Positions 1 through 7,553 of a stretch of DNA of 24,181 bases are shown here, one piece after another. Position 1 is the stretch's first letter, and the number at the start of each line of letters is the position of its first letter. The position numbers were made by a program, and so were the translations under genes. The notes below the pieces were generated by a model that was given only the letters and a program-made list of their open reading frames with translations, made no database searches and had not been told where the DNA came from. This DNA comes from Collinsella sp. (GTDB taxonomy: Bacteria > Actinomycetota > Coriobacteriia > Coriobacteriales > Coriobacteriaceae), in the NCBI GenBank assembly GCA_014871665.1, contig WGSL01000027.1, forward strand, positions 1 to 24,181, given 5' to 3'.

Positions 1-50
1 CGATTCTAGGCGATGGCCCTCCCTTGCTTCTTACACCACGACTGTGCGCG

Positions 51-140
51 CTACCCGGCCTTGACGGCCTTGCCTGCCATGCTTTTCTCGTCAAATCCAA
101 ACTGGCTCGATTTTTGGTCATCGTTCTTAAAGATGCCCAT
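51..140 (-). CDS. possible 29-residue small protein
   Basis: A short minus-strand frame starts with ATG (complement of 138-140), preceded by a strong Shine-Dalgarno sequence (GGAAAGGAGAC, 3 bases before the ATG) and ends with TAG at 51-53. The peptide begins MGIFKNDDQKSSQFGF and ends AGKAVKAG; it is polar and charged with no signal peptide or membrane segment. It is divergent from the nitroreductase gene. I do not recognise it. The ribosome site is the main argument for its being real. It could also be the 5' end of a longer gene broken by a frameshift near position 53, since one other frame stays open from there to the window edge. Confidence 0.4.
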   Translation of the reverse strand: MGIFKNDDQKSSQFGFDEKSMAGKAVKAG

Positions 141-375
141 AATGTCTCCTTTCCGTGCGGCGTAAGCCTTGATCGTTACAACCAGTATCGCCTAAAGGCG
201 CTGGCGTATGGGTCGGGGAGGGCGAAACGTAACCCAAAGGCCCCGAATTGTTTCCGTTGTTCCCCACGTCGCGATTTTCTATTCAACAGGTGTAGAACAT
301 TGCAGCCCTGTTCGTTATTGCCTACGTTTTAGGTTAGATTTTCCTAAGAACAATTGCCCGAAATTGGGGGTCCCT
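141..375. other. intergenic region, weak hairpins only
   Basis: No convincing gene lies here. A small hairpin (CGCCT-aa-AGGCG, 189-200) and a short inverted repeat (TTAGG/CCTAA, 329-347) are present. The second is close upstream of the nitroreductase gene and could be an operator. I see no promoter with good matches at both hexamers. Confidence 0.4.
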
Positions 376-1047
376 ATGAACGAAACAGTTCCCGCGGCGC
401 CGTCGAGCGCGGAGTCGATGGCAAAGCAGGGTTGCGAAAAGCTCGGCTTGGACGCGTTTGATGCGTTGGTTCGCTGCGCCCGCACGTGCCGTCGCTTTGA
501 CGAGTCCATGCGCGTGCCGCGTGAGCTTTTGCTTGAGCTGGCGGAGCTGGCGCACCTGACTCCCTGTGGTGCCAATGCTCAGCGTCTGCGTTTTCATGTG
601 GTAAGCGGTGCAGAGGACTGCGCGCGTGTATTTGACGAGCTTGCATGGGCCGGTGCGCTCAAGGATTGGCCGGGTCCCGATGAGGGCGAGCGCCCGACCG
701 GCTACATCGCGATTCTTGCCGAGCGCGCCGTTCCGGGTAAGCCCGCCGCTCCTATTACTGAGGTCGACACGGGCATTGCCGCGCAGACGATGATGCTCGC
801 CGCCCGCAGCGCCACGCCCGAGGTGGCTGCCTGCATGTTCAAGGCCTTTACGCCCCACGCGATCGATGCCATGGGGCTCGATAGTGACAAGTATGAGCTC
901 AAGCTGATCATGGCGTTTGGCGTTCCGGCCGAGACGCAGGTGATCGATGCGATCGATTCCAACCCCGACGGCTCAATTAATTACTGGCGCGACGAGGCGC
1001 AGGTGCACCACGTACCCAAGCGCCCGCTTGCCGACGTACTGGTGTAG
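376..1047 (+). CDS. nitroreductase-family flavoprotein
   Basis: About 223 residues, the usual length for the nitroreductase family, whose members are FMN-dependent cytoplasmic NAD(P)H oxidoreductases. Near residues 30-75 the protein has the typical N-terminal pattern: an arginine-rich FMN-phosphate contact (ARTCRRFDES), then a helix and a block resembling the family's aPSgxNxQ motif (LTPCGANAQRLRFHVVS). A later segment (TGIAAQTMMLAA) matches the helix that packs at the dimer interface. The C-terminus has the LKLIMAFGVPAE strand and ends with the family-like KRPLADVLV. I chose ATG 376 because a GGGGG stretch lies 6-10 bases upstream and the sequence before it does not look like protein. The physiological substrate cannot be inferred. 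The next genes are separated by a palindrome. Confidence 0.85.
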   Translation: MNETVPAAPSSAESMAKQGCEKLGLDAFDALVRCARTCRRFDESMRVPRELLLELAELAHLTPCGANAQRLRFHVVSGAEDCARVFDELAWAGALKDWPGPDEGERPTGYIAILAERAVPGKPAAPITEVDTGIAAQTMMLAARSATPEVAACMFKAFTPHAIDAMGLDSDKYELKLIMAFGVPAETQVIDAIDSNPDGSINYWRDEAQVHHVPKRPLADVLV

Positions 1048-1079
1048 CTGAGCGTCACCGCGGTGTGATCCGGCGGTAA

Positions 1080-1114
1080 ACCACCACAAAGGTACCTGTC
1101 CCCTTTGCGGTGGT
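1080..1114. repeat. GC-rich palindrome, probable dispersed repeat
   Basis: Two 13-base arms, ACCACCACAAAGG and CCTTTGCGGTGGT, flank a 9-base loop containing TACCTGTCC; 12 of 13 positions pair. It sits between the nitroreductase stop and the next ribosome site with no T-run, so a simple terminator is unlikely. Its form resembles intergenic palindromes I associate with Collinsella-like genomes; that is recollection, not something this window proves. Confidence 0.6.
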
Positions 1115-1129
1115 GCGAGGGGAGGACGT

Positions 1130-1672
1130 GTGGCAGATTTGTATTTGGTGCGGCATGGGCAGACTGAGCTCAATGTGCAGAACATTTTGCAGGGTGGGCA
1201 CGATTCGCCGCTTACGGCGCGCGGGCGCGAGCAGGCGCTGGCGACGCGCGCGGCGTTTGAGGCGCGTGGCGTGACCTTTGACCGTGTGTATTCCTCGCCG
1301 TTGGGCCGGGCGCGGCATACGGCTGAGCTAATTGCTGGTGAGGGCCGCTCGATAGAGTTGGTCGATGACCTGCGCGAGTGGCATTTGGGCTCGCTGGAGG
1401 GTACATCAAATCGCGAGATGCCGCCGCAGCCCTGGGGTGATTATCCGGTGGCCTTTGGTGGCGAGTCTGAAGGCGAGCTCCAGTCGCGCATGGTCGCGGC
1501 GCTGTCCCACATCATGGCCAGGCCGCAGCACGACTGTGTGCTGGCAGTCTCCCACGGCTCTTCCTGCCGGGAGTTTCTTGAGTATGTGACTGGCAGGGGA
1601 GAGCTACCCGACAACGGTGCCGTGCTTCATTTTGGCTATTGCGACGGTGCGTTTTCGCTCCTTGATTGGTAA
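1130..1672 (+). CDS. histidine phosphatase family protein (first of tandem pair)
   Basis: 180 residues with the phosphoglycerate-mutase-like histidine phosphatase fold. The catalytic LVRHGQTELN motif is at residues 6-15 (phosphorylated His9), the SSPLGRARHTAE arginine motif follows at about 55-66, and the second catalytic histidine is in VLAVSHGSS near residue 142. These enzymes form a transient phosphohistidine; substrates range from sugar phosphates to phosphoproteins and cannot be told here. GTG 1130 is chosen because GAGGGGAGG lies just upstream and the protein then begins in the family-typical way (MADLYLVRHG). The next gene encodes a homologue about 17 bases downstream, so the two probably form one transcript. 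Confidence 0.9.
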   Translation: MADLYLVRHGQTELNVQNILQGGHDSPLTARGREQALATRAAFEARGVTFDRVYSSPLGRARHTAELIAGEGRSIELVDDLREWHLGSLEGTSNREMPPQPWGDYPVAFGGESEGELQSRMVAALSHIMARPQHDCVLAVSHGSSCREFLEYVTGRGELPDNGAVLHFGYCDGAFSLLDW

Positions 1673-1689
1673 CGAACGAAAGGACCCCT

Positions 1690-2325
1690 ATGAATAAAGA
1701 CCTGTATCTGGTTCGTCATGGGCAGACAATATTCAACCTTAAGCGCATTATTCAGGGTTGGAGTGACTCGCCGCTCACGCAGCTGGGATGCGACCAGGCG
1801 GCGCGTGCCGGCATGTTCTTACGTGCGCGCGGCATTGAACCCGATCATGCCTACACCTCCACACTTCATCGCACCGAGCAGACTATCGCCAACCTGTGGC
1901 CGGGCTTGGCGTACGAGCGCCTGGACGGTCTGCGTGAGTGGTTCTTTGGCGACTTTGAGGCCGAGCGCGTGATGCTTATGCCCGAGCGCCCGTGGCGAGA
2001 TTTCTATCGTCAGTTTGGCGGCGAGGGCCAGATGCAGGTGCGCGAGCGCATGGCGGCGACGATAACCGATCTTATGCGACGTCCGGACCACGAGTGCGTG
2101 CTCGCGGTGAGCCACGGTTCGGCTATCAAGGAGTTTTTGGACCACGTGCGGGGCGCGGCGGCCGACGAGCGCGAACGCGTGCCGGGCAACTGCTCAGTGC
2201 TGCATTTTGCGTTTGACGATGCGGCCGATACGTTTGAACTGGTCGAAGTCTTTACGCAGGAAGACTACGCGCGCGAGCTGGGGCTTGAACCGCTCGTGGC
2301 TACTGCGGGTCCGCAGCGCGGATAA
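1690..2325 (+). CDS. histidine phosphatase family protein (second of tandem pair)
   Basis: 211 residues, homologous to the preceding gene across its length. LVRHGQTIFN is at residues 7-16 (His10), TSTLHRTEQT carries the conserved arginine, and VLAVSHGSA supplies the second catalytic histidine. A C-terminal extension of about 30 residues relative to its neighbour (VFTQEDYARELGLEP onward) is the main difference. ATG 1690 is preceded by GAAAGGA at suitable spacing; an in-frame ATG at 1666 overlaps the upstream gene and has no ribosome site. The pair looks like a tandem duplication that has diverged, with similar motif spacing but clear differences between the motifs. Substrate unknown. Confidence 0.9.
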   Translation: MNKDLYLVRHGQTIFNLKRIIQGWSDSPLTQLGCDQAARAGMFLRARGIEPDHAYTSTLHRTEQTIANLWPGLAYERLDGLREWFFGDFEAERVMLMPERPWRDFYRQFGGEGQMQVRERMAATITDLMRRPDHECVLAVSHGSAIKEFLDHVRGAAADERERVPGNCSVLHFAFDDAADTFELVEVFTQEDYARELGLEPLVATAGPQRG

Positions 2326-2372
2326 CGCGAGCGCGGCGGCACGGGTCGTCGGCATAACTTCTCGACGCAAAA

Positions 2373-2409
2373 GGGGCGGAGATGCATGTACCTGCTGCAT
2401 CTCCGCCCC
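2373..2409. terminator. strong hairpin between convergent genes, likely bidirectional terminator
   Basis: Perfect 14-base arms (GGGGCGGAGATGCA and its complement) enclose a 9-base loop. It lies between the ends of the phosphatase gene (2325, plus) and the DUF1015-like gene (2455, minus). A TGTTTGTT stretch follows on the plus strand and AAAA before the left arm gives a TTTT run on the minus strand, so it could stop both transcripts. Confidence 0.8.
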
Positions 2410-2454
2410 CTGTTTGTTGGGCTGCCGATTTTTGTGCTGGACGGTCTGGTCTTG

Positions 2455-3135
2455 CTAGAACCGCGCGACCTGGTGCGTGAGCAGACCCGTCGGAACCTGC
2501 GCCGCGCCGCCGCTGACCTGCGCGGCGGGGAAGAGCGCAGCTACGGCAAAGTTGAACGGCTCTTTGCCCGTGTAGGCGCCGGCGGCACGTGCATCGTCGG
2601 CCAGGAGCTGTGATGCCTCGACTAGTGCGACAGCGTAGGCAGGGTCGTCGGCCAGTGCCGGCTCCGGCGCCTGGTCGAGCATGGCGCGGATGGCCCCGAC
2701 GGCGTCCTCGCGCTTGACCTCCCACACGCGGTGCGTAATGCCGGCGGGGTCGGTGACGGCATAGAGTGAAGCGCCCTCTTTTGCGGCGCCGAGGATGATA
2801 TCCATGACGGGAGAGGCTTCGTAGACAAGCGTTACGGGACGGGGCTGTACCTTGAGGTCGGCGATTGCGCGCGCAGCGGCGGTCGTATCGGCGGCAACCG
2901 CGTCGCCGCCCGCCAGCGCACCAACCGGGCAGATCGCCACGACACCCGTCACACGTCCCGGCTCGCCCGAGCATTCGTACACGTAATACGCCGCACCCGG
3001 GTCCTTGAGCATCAGACCATCGGCAAGGGCTCCGCGCAGAGCATCGTTGCCGCTCAGGATGCTGCCCATTGCAGGCAGCGCCTCGAGCACGCGGTCCTGA
3101 GCCGGGCGGATGCAGGGAAACGGAAGTGCTTTCAT
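2455..3135 (-). CDS. short DUF1015-like protein
   Basis: 226 residues. The start (ALPFPCIRPAQDRV) matches the beginning of DUF1015 proteins, and the middle keeps family features: YYVYECSGEPGRVTGVVAIC, RPVTLVYEASPVMDIIL and LYAVTDPAGITHRVWEV. Family members are usually about 400 residues and carry a conserved Y-I-A-D-G-H-H-R block; here the corresponding stretch reads ALADDPAYAVALVEAS and the protein stops soon after. DUF1015 genes often lie beside serC and serA in Firmicutes-type genomes, as here, with an M20 peptidase gene between. Function of the family is unknown. ATG 3135 has TAGGA upstream. This may be a shortened lineage-specific version that lost the conserved histidines. Confidence 0.7.
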   Translation of the reverse strand: MKALPFPCIRPAQDRVLEALPAMGSILSGNDALRGALADGLMLKDPGAAYYVYECSGEPGRVTGVVAICPVGALAGGDAVAADTTAAARAIADLKVQPRPVTLVYEASPVMDIILGAAKEGASLYAVTDPAGITHRVWEVKREDAVGAIRAMLDQAPEPALADDPAYAVALVEASQLLADDARAAGAYTGKEPFNFAVAALFPAAQVSGGAAQVPTGLLTHQVARF

Positions 3136-3174
3136 AGGCGGTCCTAACGCACGAGTCGGTTTGTTCGCGGCTTA

Positions 3175-4395
3175 TTATGCCCCAACTTGGCCGCTCGCGT
3201 CCCAGAGCACGTTATCGGCGAGCGCGATTAGCACCTGCTGACAACGAACGATATCGGCGTGGGGCACATATTCGTTGGGCTTGTGCGCGAGCGCGAGCGA
3301 CCCGGGACCGTAGCTCATGCAATTGCGGTTACCTGTCTTGCCGGCAATGACGGCGGTGTCGGTGTAGCCGGTAAAGAAGCCGACGGTCGTGTCCGCGTCC
3401 GTCACGTCATCGGCGGCACGCTTGAGCGCTGCTAGAAGGGGAGAGTTCGGGTCGCGCTCGATGGCGGGGCGGTCGCCCGTTACGGTGTAGCTGCCATGGC
3501 AACCGGGAACGGCGGCTTCGGCGACGGCGATGGCCTGCTCTACCATGCGCGTCGCGGCGGCCGTATCGGTCGGCGGGGTCAGGCGCATGTCGACCCAGAC
3601 TTTGGCGCGGTCGGGTACGACGTAGGGGCGATATCCGCCCTCGATTTGGCCAAACGTGATGGTCGAAGGCCCCAGCTCATCGTGCGCGGGCAGCGCCATA
3701 AACGCGCGACGGAGCGAACACACGACCTCGGCCATGGCAGCGACGGCATCCGCGCCCTTCCAGGGCTGGCTCGCATGCGCCGTCACGCCAGTCATTTCAA
3801 TCTCGAACCACGTACGCCCCTTGTGCGCCACCTGGATCTGTCCGTCGGTGGGCTCGGTGTCCAGCACCCATTCACGCGAGCCGACCCAGCCAGCATCGAT
3901 CGTGGCCTCTGAGCCGCGCATAAAGTCCTCCTCGTCGACCGAGCAAATGAGTGAGAAGCCACGGCGGGGCAGCTTGCCTTCTGCCGCCACGCGCTCGAGC
4001 GTATGGACCAGTGCGGCAATGGCGCAGGCCAGGCCACCCTTCATATCGCAGGCACCGCGGCCATAGAGTTTATCGTTGCGCACGATCGCTCCGAGCGGCG
4101 GAATGTCCGCGTCCCAGCCATCGCCCAGTGTAACGGTATCCATATGGCAGATATAGACGAGCCGTGGCTCGTCGCTCAGTCCCGGCACGGTGACCATAAG
4201 GTTGCGGCGCCCGGGCAGCACCTCGAGTTCCTCAACCTGCACGGCATCGAGTACCGGATGGCTCAGCTGCGCCAACCGTTCCTCAACCAACGCTTTGATA
4301 TAGCGTTCAATCTCGCCCTCATACGCACCTGGGTCGGAACTGTCGATCCGCACGAGCCCTTGCGTAAGCCGCCAGGCAAAATCTGTATCAACCAT
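3175..4395 (-). CDS. M20-family metallopeptidase / deacylase (ArgE/DapE-like)
   Basis: 406 residues, a normal length for M20 dizinc hydrolases. Metal ligands are visible: H84 and D86 in YICHMDT, D117 in GRGACDMKGG, the catalytic/ligand pair E155-E156 in CSVDEEDF, D179 in WVLDTEP, and a late histidine in LALAHKPNEYV. A dimerisation (lid) domain lies between, beginning near KGRTWFEIEMTGVTAHAS. Such enzymes cleave acyl groups from amino acids or small dipeptides; ArgE, DapE, carboxypeptidase and acyl-amino-acid options cannot be separated by eye. ATG 4395 is preceded by GAGGTG and gives the canonical N-terminus; longer in-frame starts read through the promoter/terminator region. It stands between serA and the DUF1015-like gene with its own upstream terminator, so it is probably transcribed separately from serA. 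Confidence 0.88.
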   Translation of the reverse strand: MVDTDFAWRLTQGLVRIDSSDPGAYEGEIERYIKALVEERLAQLSHPVLDAVQVEELEVLPGRRNLMVTVPGLSDEPRLVYICHMDTVTLGDGWDADIPPLGAIVRNDKLYGRGACDMKGGLACAIAALVHTLERVAAEGKLPRRGFSLICSVDEEDFMRGSEATIDAGWVGSREWVLDTEPTDGQIQVAHKGRTWFEIEMTGVTAHASQPWKGADAVAAMAEVVCSLRRAFMALPAHDELGPSTITFGQIEGGYRPYVVPDRAKVWVDMRLTPPTDTAAATRMVEQAIAVAEAAVPGCHGSYTVTGDRPAIERDPNSPLLAALKRAADDVTDADTTVGFFTGYTDTAVIAGKTGNRNCMSYGPGSLALAHKPNEYVPHADIVRCQQVLIALADNVLWDASGQVGA

Positions 4396-4421
4396 AGGCA
4401 CCTCACAGATAGTTAGGTCAA

Positions 4422-4436
4422 CATACAGATTGTATG
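4422..4436 (-). promoter_or_regulatory. candidate promoter -10 and operator of the M20 gene
   Basis: A perfect inverted repeat CATACA-gat-TGTATG overlaps a minus-strand TACAAT (complement of 4429-4434, five of six matches to the -10 consensus), about 35 bases upstream of the M20 start. The overlap suggests repressor control. No good -35 hexamer is visible at 17 bases. Confidence 0.4.
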
Positions 4437-4475
4437 CCAAGAAGCGGCTCGGTGCATTTAATGGAGCGCTCACAA

Positions 4476-4509
4476 AAACGGGGGCGCCTCTCGTGCGAAA
4501 GGCGCCCCC
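4476..4509 (-). terminator. Rho-independent terminator after serA
   Basis: Ten-base arms (GGGGGCGCCT at 4480-4489 and AGGCGCCCCC at 4500-4509) with a short loop. Read on the minus strand the stem is followed by GTTTTTG, a classic intrinsic terminator 64 bases after the serA stop codon. Confidence 0.85.
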
Positions 4510-4572
4510 GCGGGCATTCAATGTCAGCGACGGGCAGGCCACATGGGGAACTGCCCGTCAGGTCAGTCGGCG

Positions 4573-5736
4573 CTACTTGATCACGCGCACGCGATACATC
4601 GACGGAATCTGCTTGAGCGCCTCGATGGTGCTGCTGTCTAGGTGTTCGTCGGTGTCGAACATGGTGTAGGCGTTCTCGCCGGCGGACTCGTTGGTCATAC
4701 GCTGCACGTTGGCGTTGTCCTTGGCCAGGATGGCCGTGATCTGGCCGATCATGTTGGGCACGTTGGCATGCAGGCAGGCAATGCGGCTTGCAGCGCGCGC
4801 CTTGCCCATGCTGCAGGCGGGGTAGTTGACGCTGTGTGCGATGTTGCCGTTCTCCAGGTAATCCTTGAGCTCGCTGATGGCCATGTCGGCGCAGTTGGCC
4901 TCGGCCTCGCCGGTGCCGGCGCCCGAGTGCGTGGTGATAAACGTATTGGGCATCTTGACCGTCTTGGGCGTGGCGAAGTCGCAGCTAAACCAGCTGAGCT
5001 TGCCCTCGCGCAGGGCGGCGTCGACGGCGTCCTCGTCAATGATGGTTTCGCGCGCGTAGTTGATGAGCACGGCGTCCGGTGCCAGCAGGTTAATCTGTTC
5101 GGTGCTGATCATGCCGATGGTGTCGGCCTTGCTGGGCACGTGCACGGTGAGGTAGTCGCAGCCGCGGCAGAGATCCTCGAGCGTGCCCACGCGCTGCACC
5201 TCGCGGCTCAGCACCCACGCGTGCTCGACGGAAATGAACGGGTCGTAGCCGTAAACGTCCATGCCCAGATCGACGCAGGCGTTGGCGACCTTGGAGCCCA
5301 CGTTGCCCAGGCCGATGACACCGATGCGCTTGCCCTTGAGCTCGCGGCCCACAAAGGCCTTCTTGGCCTTCTCGGCATCGACCTGAATCTCGGGATCGTC
5401 GGCGTTGTCGCGCACCCAGTTCATCGATTGCACCACGCCGCGGCTCGAGAGCACCAGCATGCCCAGGACGAGCTCCTTGACGGCATTGCTATTGGCGCCA
5501 GGGGAGTTAAAGACGACGACGCCCTTCTTGGCGTACTCCTCGACGGGGATGTTGTTGACGCCGGCGCCGCAGCGGGCGATGGCGCGGATGCCCTCGGGCA
5601 GCTCGTAGCCGTGCAGGTCGGTCGAGCGCATCAGGATCGCGTCGGCCTCCTCGGCGGTGCTTACAAATTCGTAGCCTTCGCCAAACTCGACTTTGCCGTC
5701 TTTGGTGATGTCGTCGATGGTCTTAATCTTGCGCAT
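4573..5736 (-). CDS. serA: D-3-phosphoglycerate dehydrogenase with ACT domain
   Basis: 387 residues. Oxidises 3-phosphoglycerate to 3-phosphohydroxypyruvate with NAD+, the first step of serine synthesis. Visible features: CGAGVNNIP (about 56-64), the Rossmann glycine motif GLGNVG at 142-147, catalytic Arg229 in INYARET and His270 in ITTHSGAG, then an ACT domain from about 318 to the end, probably the serine-sensing regulatory domain. The glutamate usually found between the catalytic Arg and His in the dehydrogenase family (D-V-F-E-x-E-P) is absent; the region reads SWFSCDFATP, similar to the VTDFP form I recall from clostridial-type SerA. ATG 5736 has AAGGAG upstream. It follows serC on the same strand with a 69-base gap, so the two probably form one operon. 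Confidence 0.95.
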   Translation of the reverse strand: MRKIKTIDDITKDGKVEFGEGYEFVSTAEEADAILMRSTDLHGYELPEGIRAIARCGAGVNNIPVEEYAKKGVVVFNSPGANSNAVKELVLGMLVLSSRGVVQSMNWVRDNADDPEIQVDAEKAKKAFVGRELKGKRIGVIGLGNVGSKVANACVDLGMDVYGYDPFISVEHAWVLSREVQRVGTLEDLCRGCDYLTVHVPSKADTIGMISTEQINLLAPDAVLINYARETIIDEDAVDAALREGKLSWFSCDFATPKTVKMPNTFITTHSGAGTGEAEANCADMAISELKDYLENGNIAHSVNYPACSMGKARAASRIACLHANVPNMIGQITAILAKDNANVQRMTNESAGENAYTMFDTDEHLDSSTIEALKQIPSMYRVRVIK

Positions 5737-5789
5737 GAAAAACTCCTTAGCTGGTTTGTTTAAAACAAGTGGTTTGAAGTGGCTGATCG

Positions 5790-5806
5790 GCCCGCGTGCT
5801 GCGGGC
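5790..5806. other. small hairpin in the serC-serA gap
   Basis: GCCCGC-gtgct-GCGGGC sits immediately after the serC stop codon on the minus strand. No T-run follows, so it is more likely a transcript-stabilising or partial attenuating stem than a full terminator. Confidence 0.35.
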
Positions 5807-6930
5807 TAGTTAGATCGCTGGCTCAAACCGTGCTGCGCTTCGAAGTCCTTCATGTACGTGGCCAGTGCCTGCACGTCTTCCATGGTTACGGCGTTGTAGA
5901 CGCTGGCGCGCATGCCGCCCACCAGGCGATGACCCTTGACGTTTTGAATCTGGTGCTCGGCCGCACCTGCGACAAAGGCCGCGTCGAGCTCGGCGTCGTC
6001 GGTGCGGAAGGTGACGTTGGCGATGGAGCGGCTGTCGGCCTGTGTGGTGCCATGGAACAGCATGCTGTGCTCGAGCAGGTTGTAGAGCAGGTTGGCCTTG
6101 GCCCAGTTGCGCTCGGCCATGGCGGCAAGTCCGCCGGTCTCCTCGACCCACCGGAACACCTTGCCGCACACGTAGATGCCAAAGGTGTTGGGCGTGTTGA
6201 GCATGGAGCCCTTGGCGGCCTGGGCCTTAAGGTCCATGTACTGCGGCGTCTGCGCAAAGGCGGGGCCGTCGGCGATGAGGTCGTCGCGCACGATAACCAC
6301 GGTCACGCCCGCGGCGCCGGCGTTTTTCTGCGCGCCGGCGTAGATGAGCCCGTAGCGCTCAACATCGAGCGGCTGCGACAAAAAGCAGCTCGAGACATCG
6401 GCTACCAGCGGTACGTCGCCGCAATCGGGCAGCTCGTGGTACATGGTGCCAAAGATGGTGTTGTTCTGGCAGATGTAGACGTAGTCGAGCCCATCGCCCT
6501 CGGCCTCGGCGGCAATGCGCGCGTTGACATCGGCCATACTGGGAATGCGGTCGAAGTTGGTGTCCTCGGAGCTCGCGAGCAGCACGGCCTCGCCGTACTT
6601 GGCGGCCTCCTTGTACGCCTTGTTGGCAAAGTTGCCCGTCACGACGTAGCCGGCGCGGCCGCGGTGCATGAGGTTCATGGGGATACCCGCAAACTGCAGC
6701 GTGGCGCCGCCCTGCAAAAACAGGATACGGTAGTTGTCGGGAATGCTCAACAGGCGGCGCAGGGTTGCCTCGGCGTCGTCGATGATCTGCTGGTACATGC
6801 TAGATCGATGGCTCATCTCGAGCACGGACATGCCGCAACCGCAGTAGTCCATCATCTCGTCGGCAATCTCGGCGAGCACGCTTGCGGGCAGCGCGGCCGG
6901 GCCAGCTGAGAAGTTGTGCACACGTGCCAT
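5806..6930 (-). CDS. serC: phosphoserine aminotransferase
   Basis: 374 residues. PLP enzyme that converts 3-phosphohydroxypyruvate plus glutamate to phosphoserine, the second serine step (also used in some routes to PLP). It opens with the family signature (VHNFSAGPAALP), has the LFLQGGATLQF phosphate/PLP region at about 70-80, aspartate in LVADVSSCFLS near 178, and the PLP lysine K202 in AGAQKNAGAAGV. ATG 6930 is preceded by GAGGGGGAA. The downstream neighbour serA supplies its substrate. The gene for the last step (phosphoserine phosphatase) is not obvious here, although the two histidine phosphatases a few kilobases away belong to a family that includes phosphoserine phosphatases; that link is speculation. 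Confidence 0.96.
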   Translation of the reverse strand: MARVHNFSAGPAALPASVLAEIADEMMDYCGCGMSVLEMSHRSSMYQQIIDDAEATLRRLLSIPDNYRILFLQGGATLQFAGIPMNLMHRGRAGYVVTGNFANKAYKEAAKYGEAVLLASSEDTNFDRIPSMADVNARIAAEAEGDGLDYVYICQNNTIFGTMYHELPDCGDVPLVADVSSCFLSQPLDVERYGLIYAGAQKNAGAAGVTVVIVRDDLIADGPAFAQTPQYMDLKAQAAKGSMLNTPNTFGIYVCGKVFRWVEETGGLAAMAERNWAKANLLYNLLEHSMLFHGTTQADSRSIANVTFRTDDAELDAAFVAGAAEHQIQNVKGHRLVGGMRASVYNAVTMEDVQALATYMKDFEAQHGLSQRSN

Positions 6931-6969
6931 CTTCTAGTTCCCCCTCGTAGTCGTTTGAACGTTCGGGAT

Positions 6970-6978
6970 ACTTTAGCA
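6970..6978 (-). promoter_or_regulatory. candidate extended -10 promoter for serC
   Basis: Read on the minus strand the sequence is TGCTAAAGT, matching an extended -10 (TGn then TAAAGT, four of six). It overlaps the stop codon of the antitoxin gene and would start RNA about 30 bases before the serC ATG. No -35 is visible. Confidence 0.3.
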
Positions 6979-7353
6979 CAGTGGAGCGCCAGGCGCGACC
7001 GTATCACGGTAAAACTCGACTGCGCCGCTATGATTTACAGGATGGTTACATGGGGGAGGGGCTTGGCTCGGGGCTAGCATCCGATCCGCCTCGGCCTTCG
7101 CTTGTTTCCAGGGGCGCACACGACCGTTGGTGAGGTCGTCGTAACCATGAGCGATGGAGCGCTGAATGCGATCTTCGCGCTCCTGAATGGCGGTTAGTGC
7201 GCGCGTCTGCTCGTCATAGGCCTCGGCATCCATGACGACAAGCGATGCGGACCCGTTTTTGGTTAGGTAGACGGGCTCTTTGGTCTTGTGGTAGCTCTCT
7301 GCAATAGCGCCAGAGTTGCGCTGCAGATCAGAAATAGGCTTTACGACAGGCAT
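6973..7353 (-). CDS. Phd/YefM-family antitoxin-like protein, orphan
   Basis: 126 residues. The first 55 match the DNA-binding Phd/YefM fold: MPVVKPISDLQRNSGAI, then EPVYLTKNGSASLVVMDAEAYDE. A charged helical middle (about 56-95) would be the toxin-wrapping part. The last 30 residues (from about SQAPPPCNHP) do not look like the family and are cysteine/proline-rich; most relatives stop at 80-95 residues. ATG 7353 is chosen because AAGGAG lies six bases upstream. No RelE/ParE/Doc-type toxin follows on the same strand: serC begins 43 bases downstream. It is therefore either an orphan regulator, a decayed module or a partner for a toxin elsewhere. A palindrome covers its own promoter region, consistent with autorepression. 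Confidence 0.75.
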   Translation of the reverse strand: MPVVKPISDLQRNSGAIAESYHKTKEPVYLTKNGSASLVVMDAEAYDEQTRALTAIQEREDRIQRSIAHGYDDLTNGRVRPWKQAKAEADRMLAPSQAPPPCNHPVNHSGAVEFYRDTVAPGAPLC

Positions 7354-7365
7354 ATGAAACTCCTT

Positions 7366-7393
7366 ACATAGAATCATATGTAGAACTCTATGT
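7366..7393 (-). promoter_or_regulatory. operator/promoter of the antitoxin gene
   Basis: Perfect 7-base arms ACATAGA and TCTATGT surround a central CATATG palindrome. The minus strand contains TATGAT (complement of 7373-7378), five of six matches to a -10 box. The arrangement fits autoregulation by a Phd/YefM protein. Confidence 0.5.
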
Positions 7394-7553
7394 TGAGTGT
7401 AGCGGAGGGTGGCGTTGTGCGTATGCGTGCCTGCATTCGTAAGCGCGGTTGTCTGGCAAGTGTGATTTGGGGCGACCTCGTTAAAGTTTCTAAGCTGCGA
7501 AAATGACCGTTAACCGGATTAAATTTTGTTGCTCAACATTTGACACTCTGGGC

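Noticed and set aside
208..375. N-terminal extension of the nitroreductase to position 208
   Set aside because: The extra residues do not resemble the family or have a ribosome site, and ATG 376 gives a normal N-terminus.
4642..6909. Two long plus-strand frames (4642-5763, 5779-6909) of over 370 residues
   Set aside because: They lie exactly opposite serA and serC, are rich in Val/Ala/Gly/His/Leu without family features, and arise from codon bias in GC-rich genes.
6931..7080. Remnant toxin gene next to the antitoxin
   Set aside because: The space is too small, and no frame on either strand resembles RelE, ParE or Doc.
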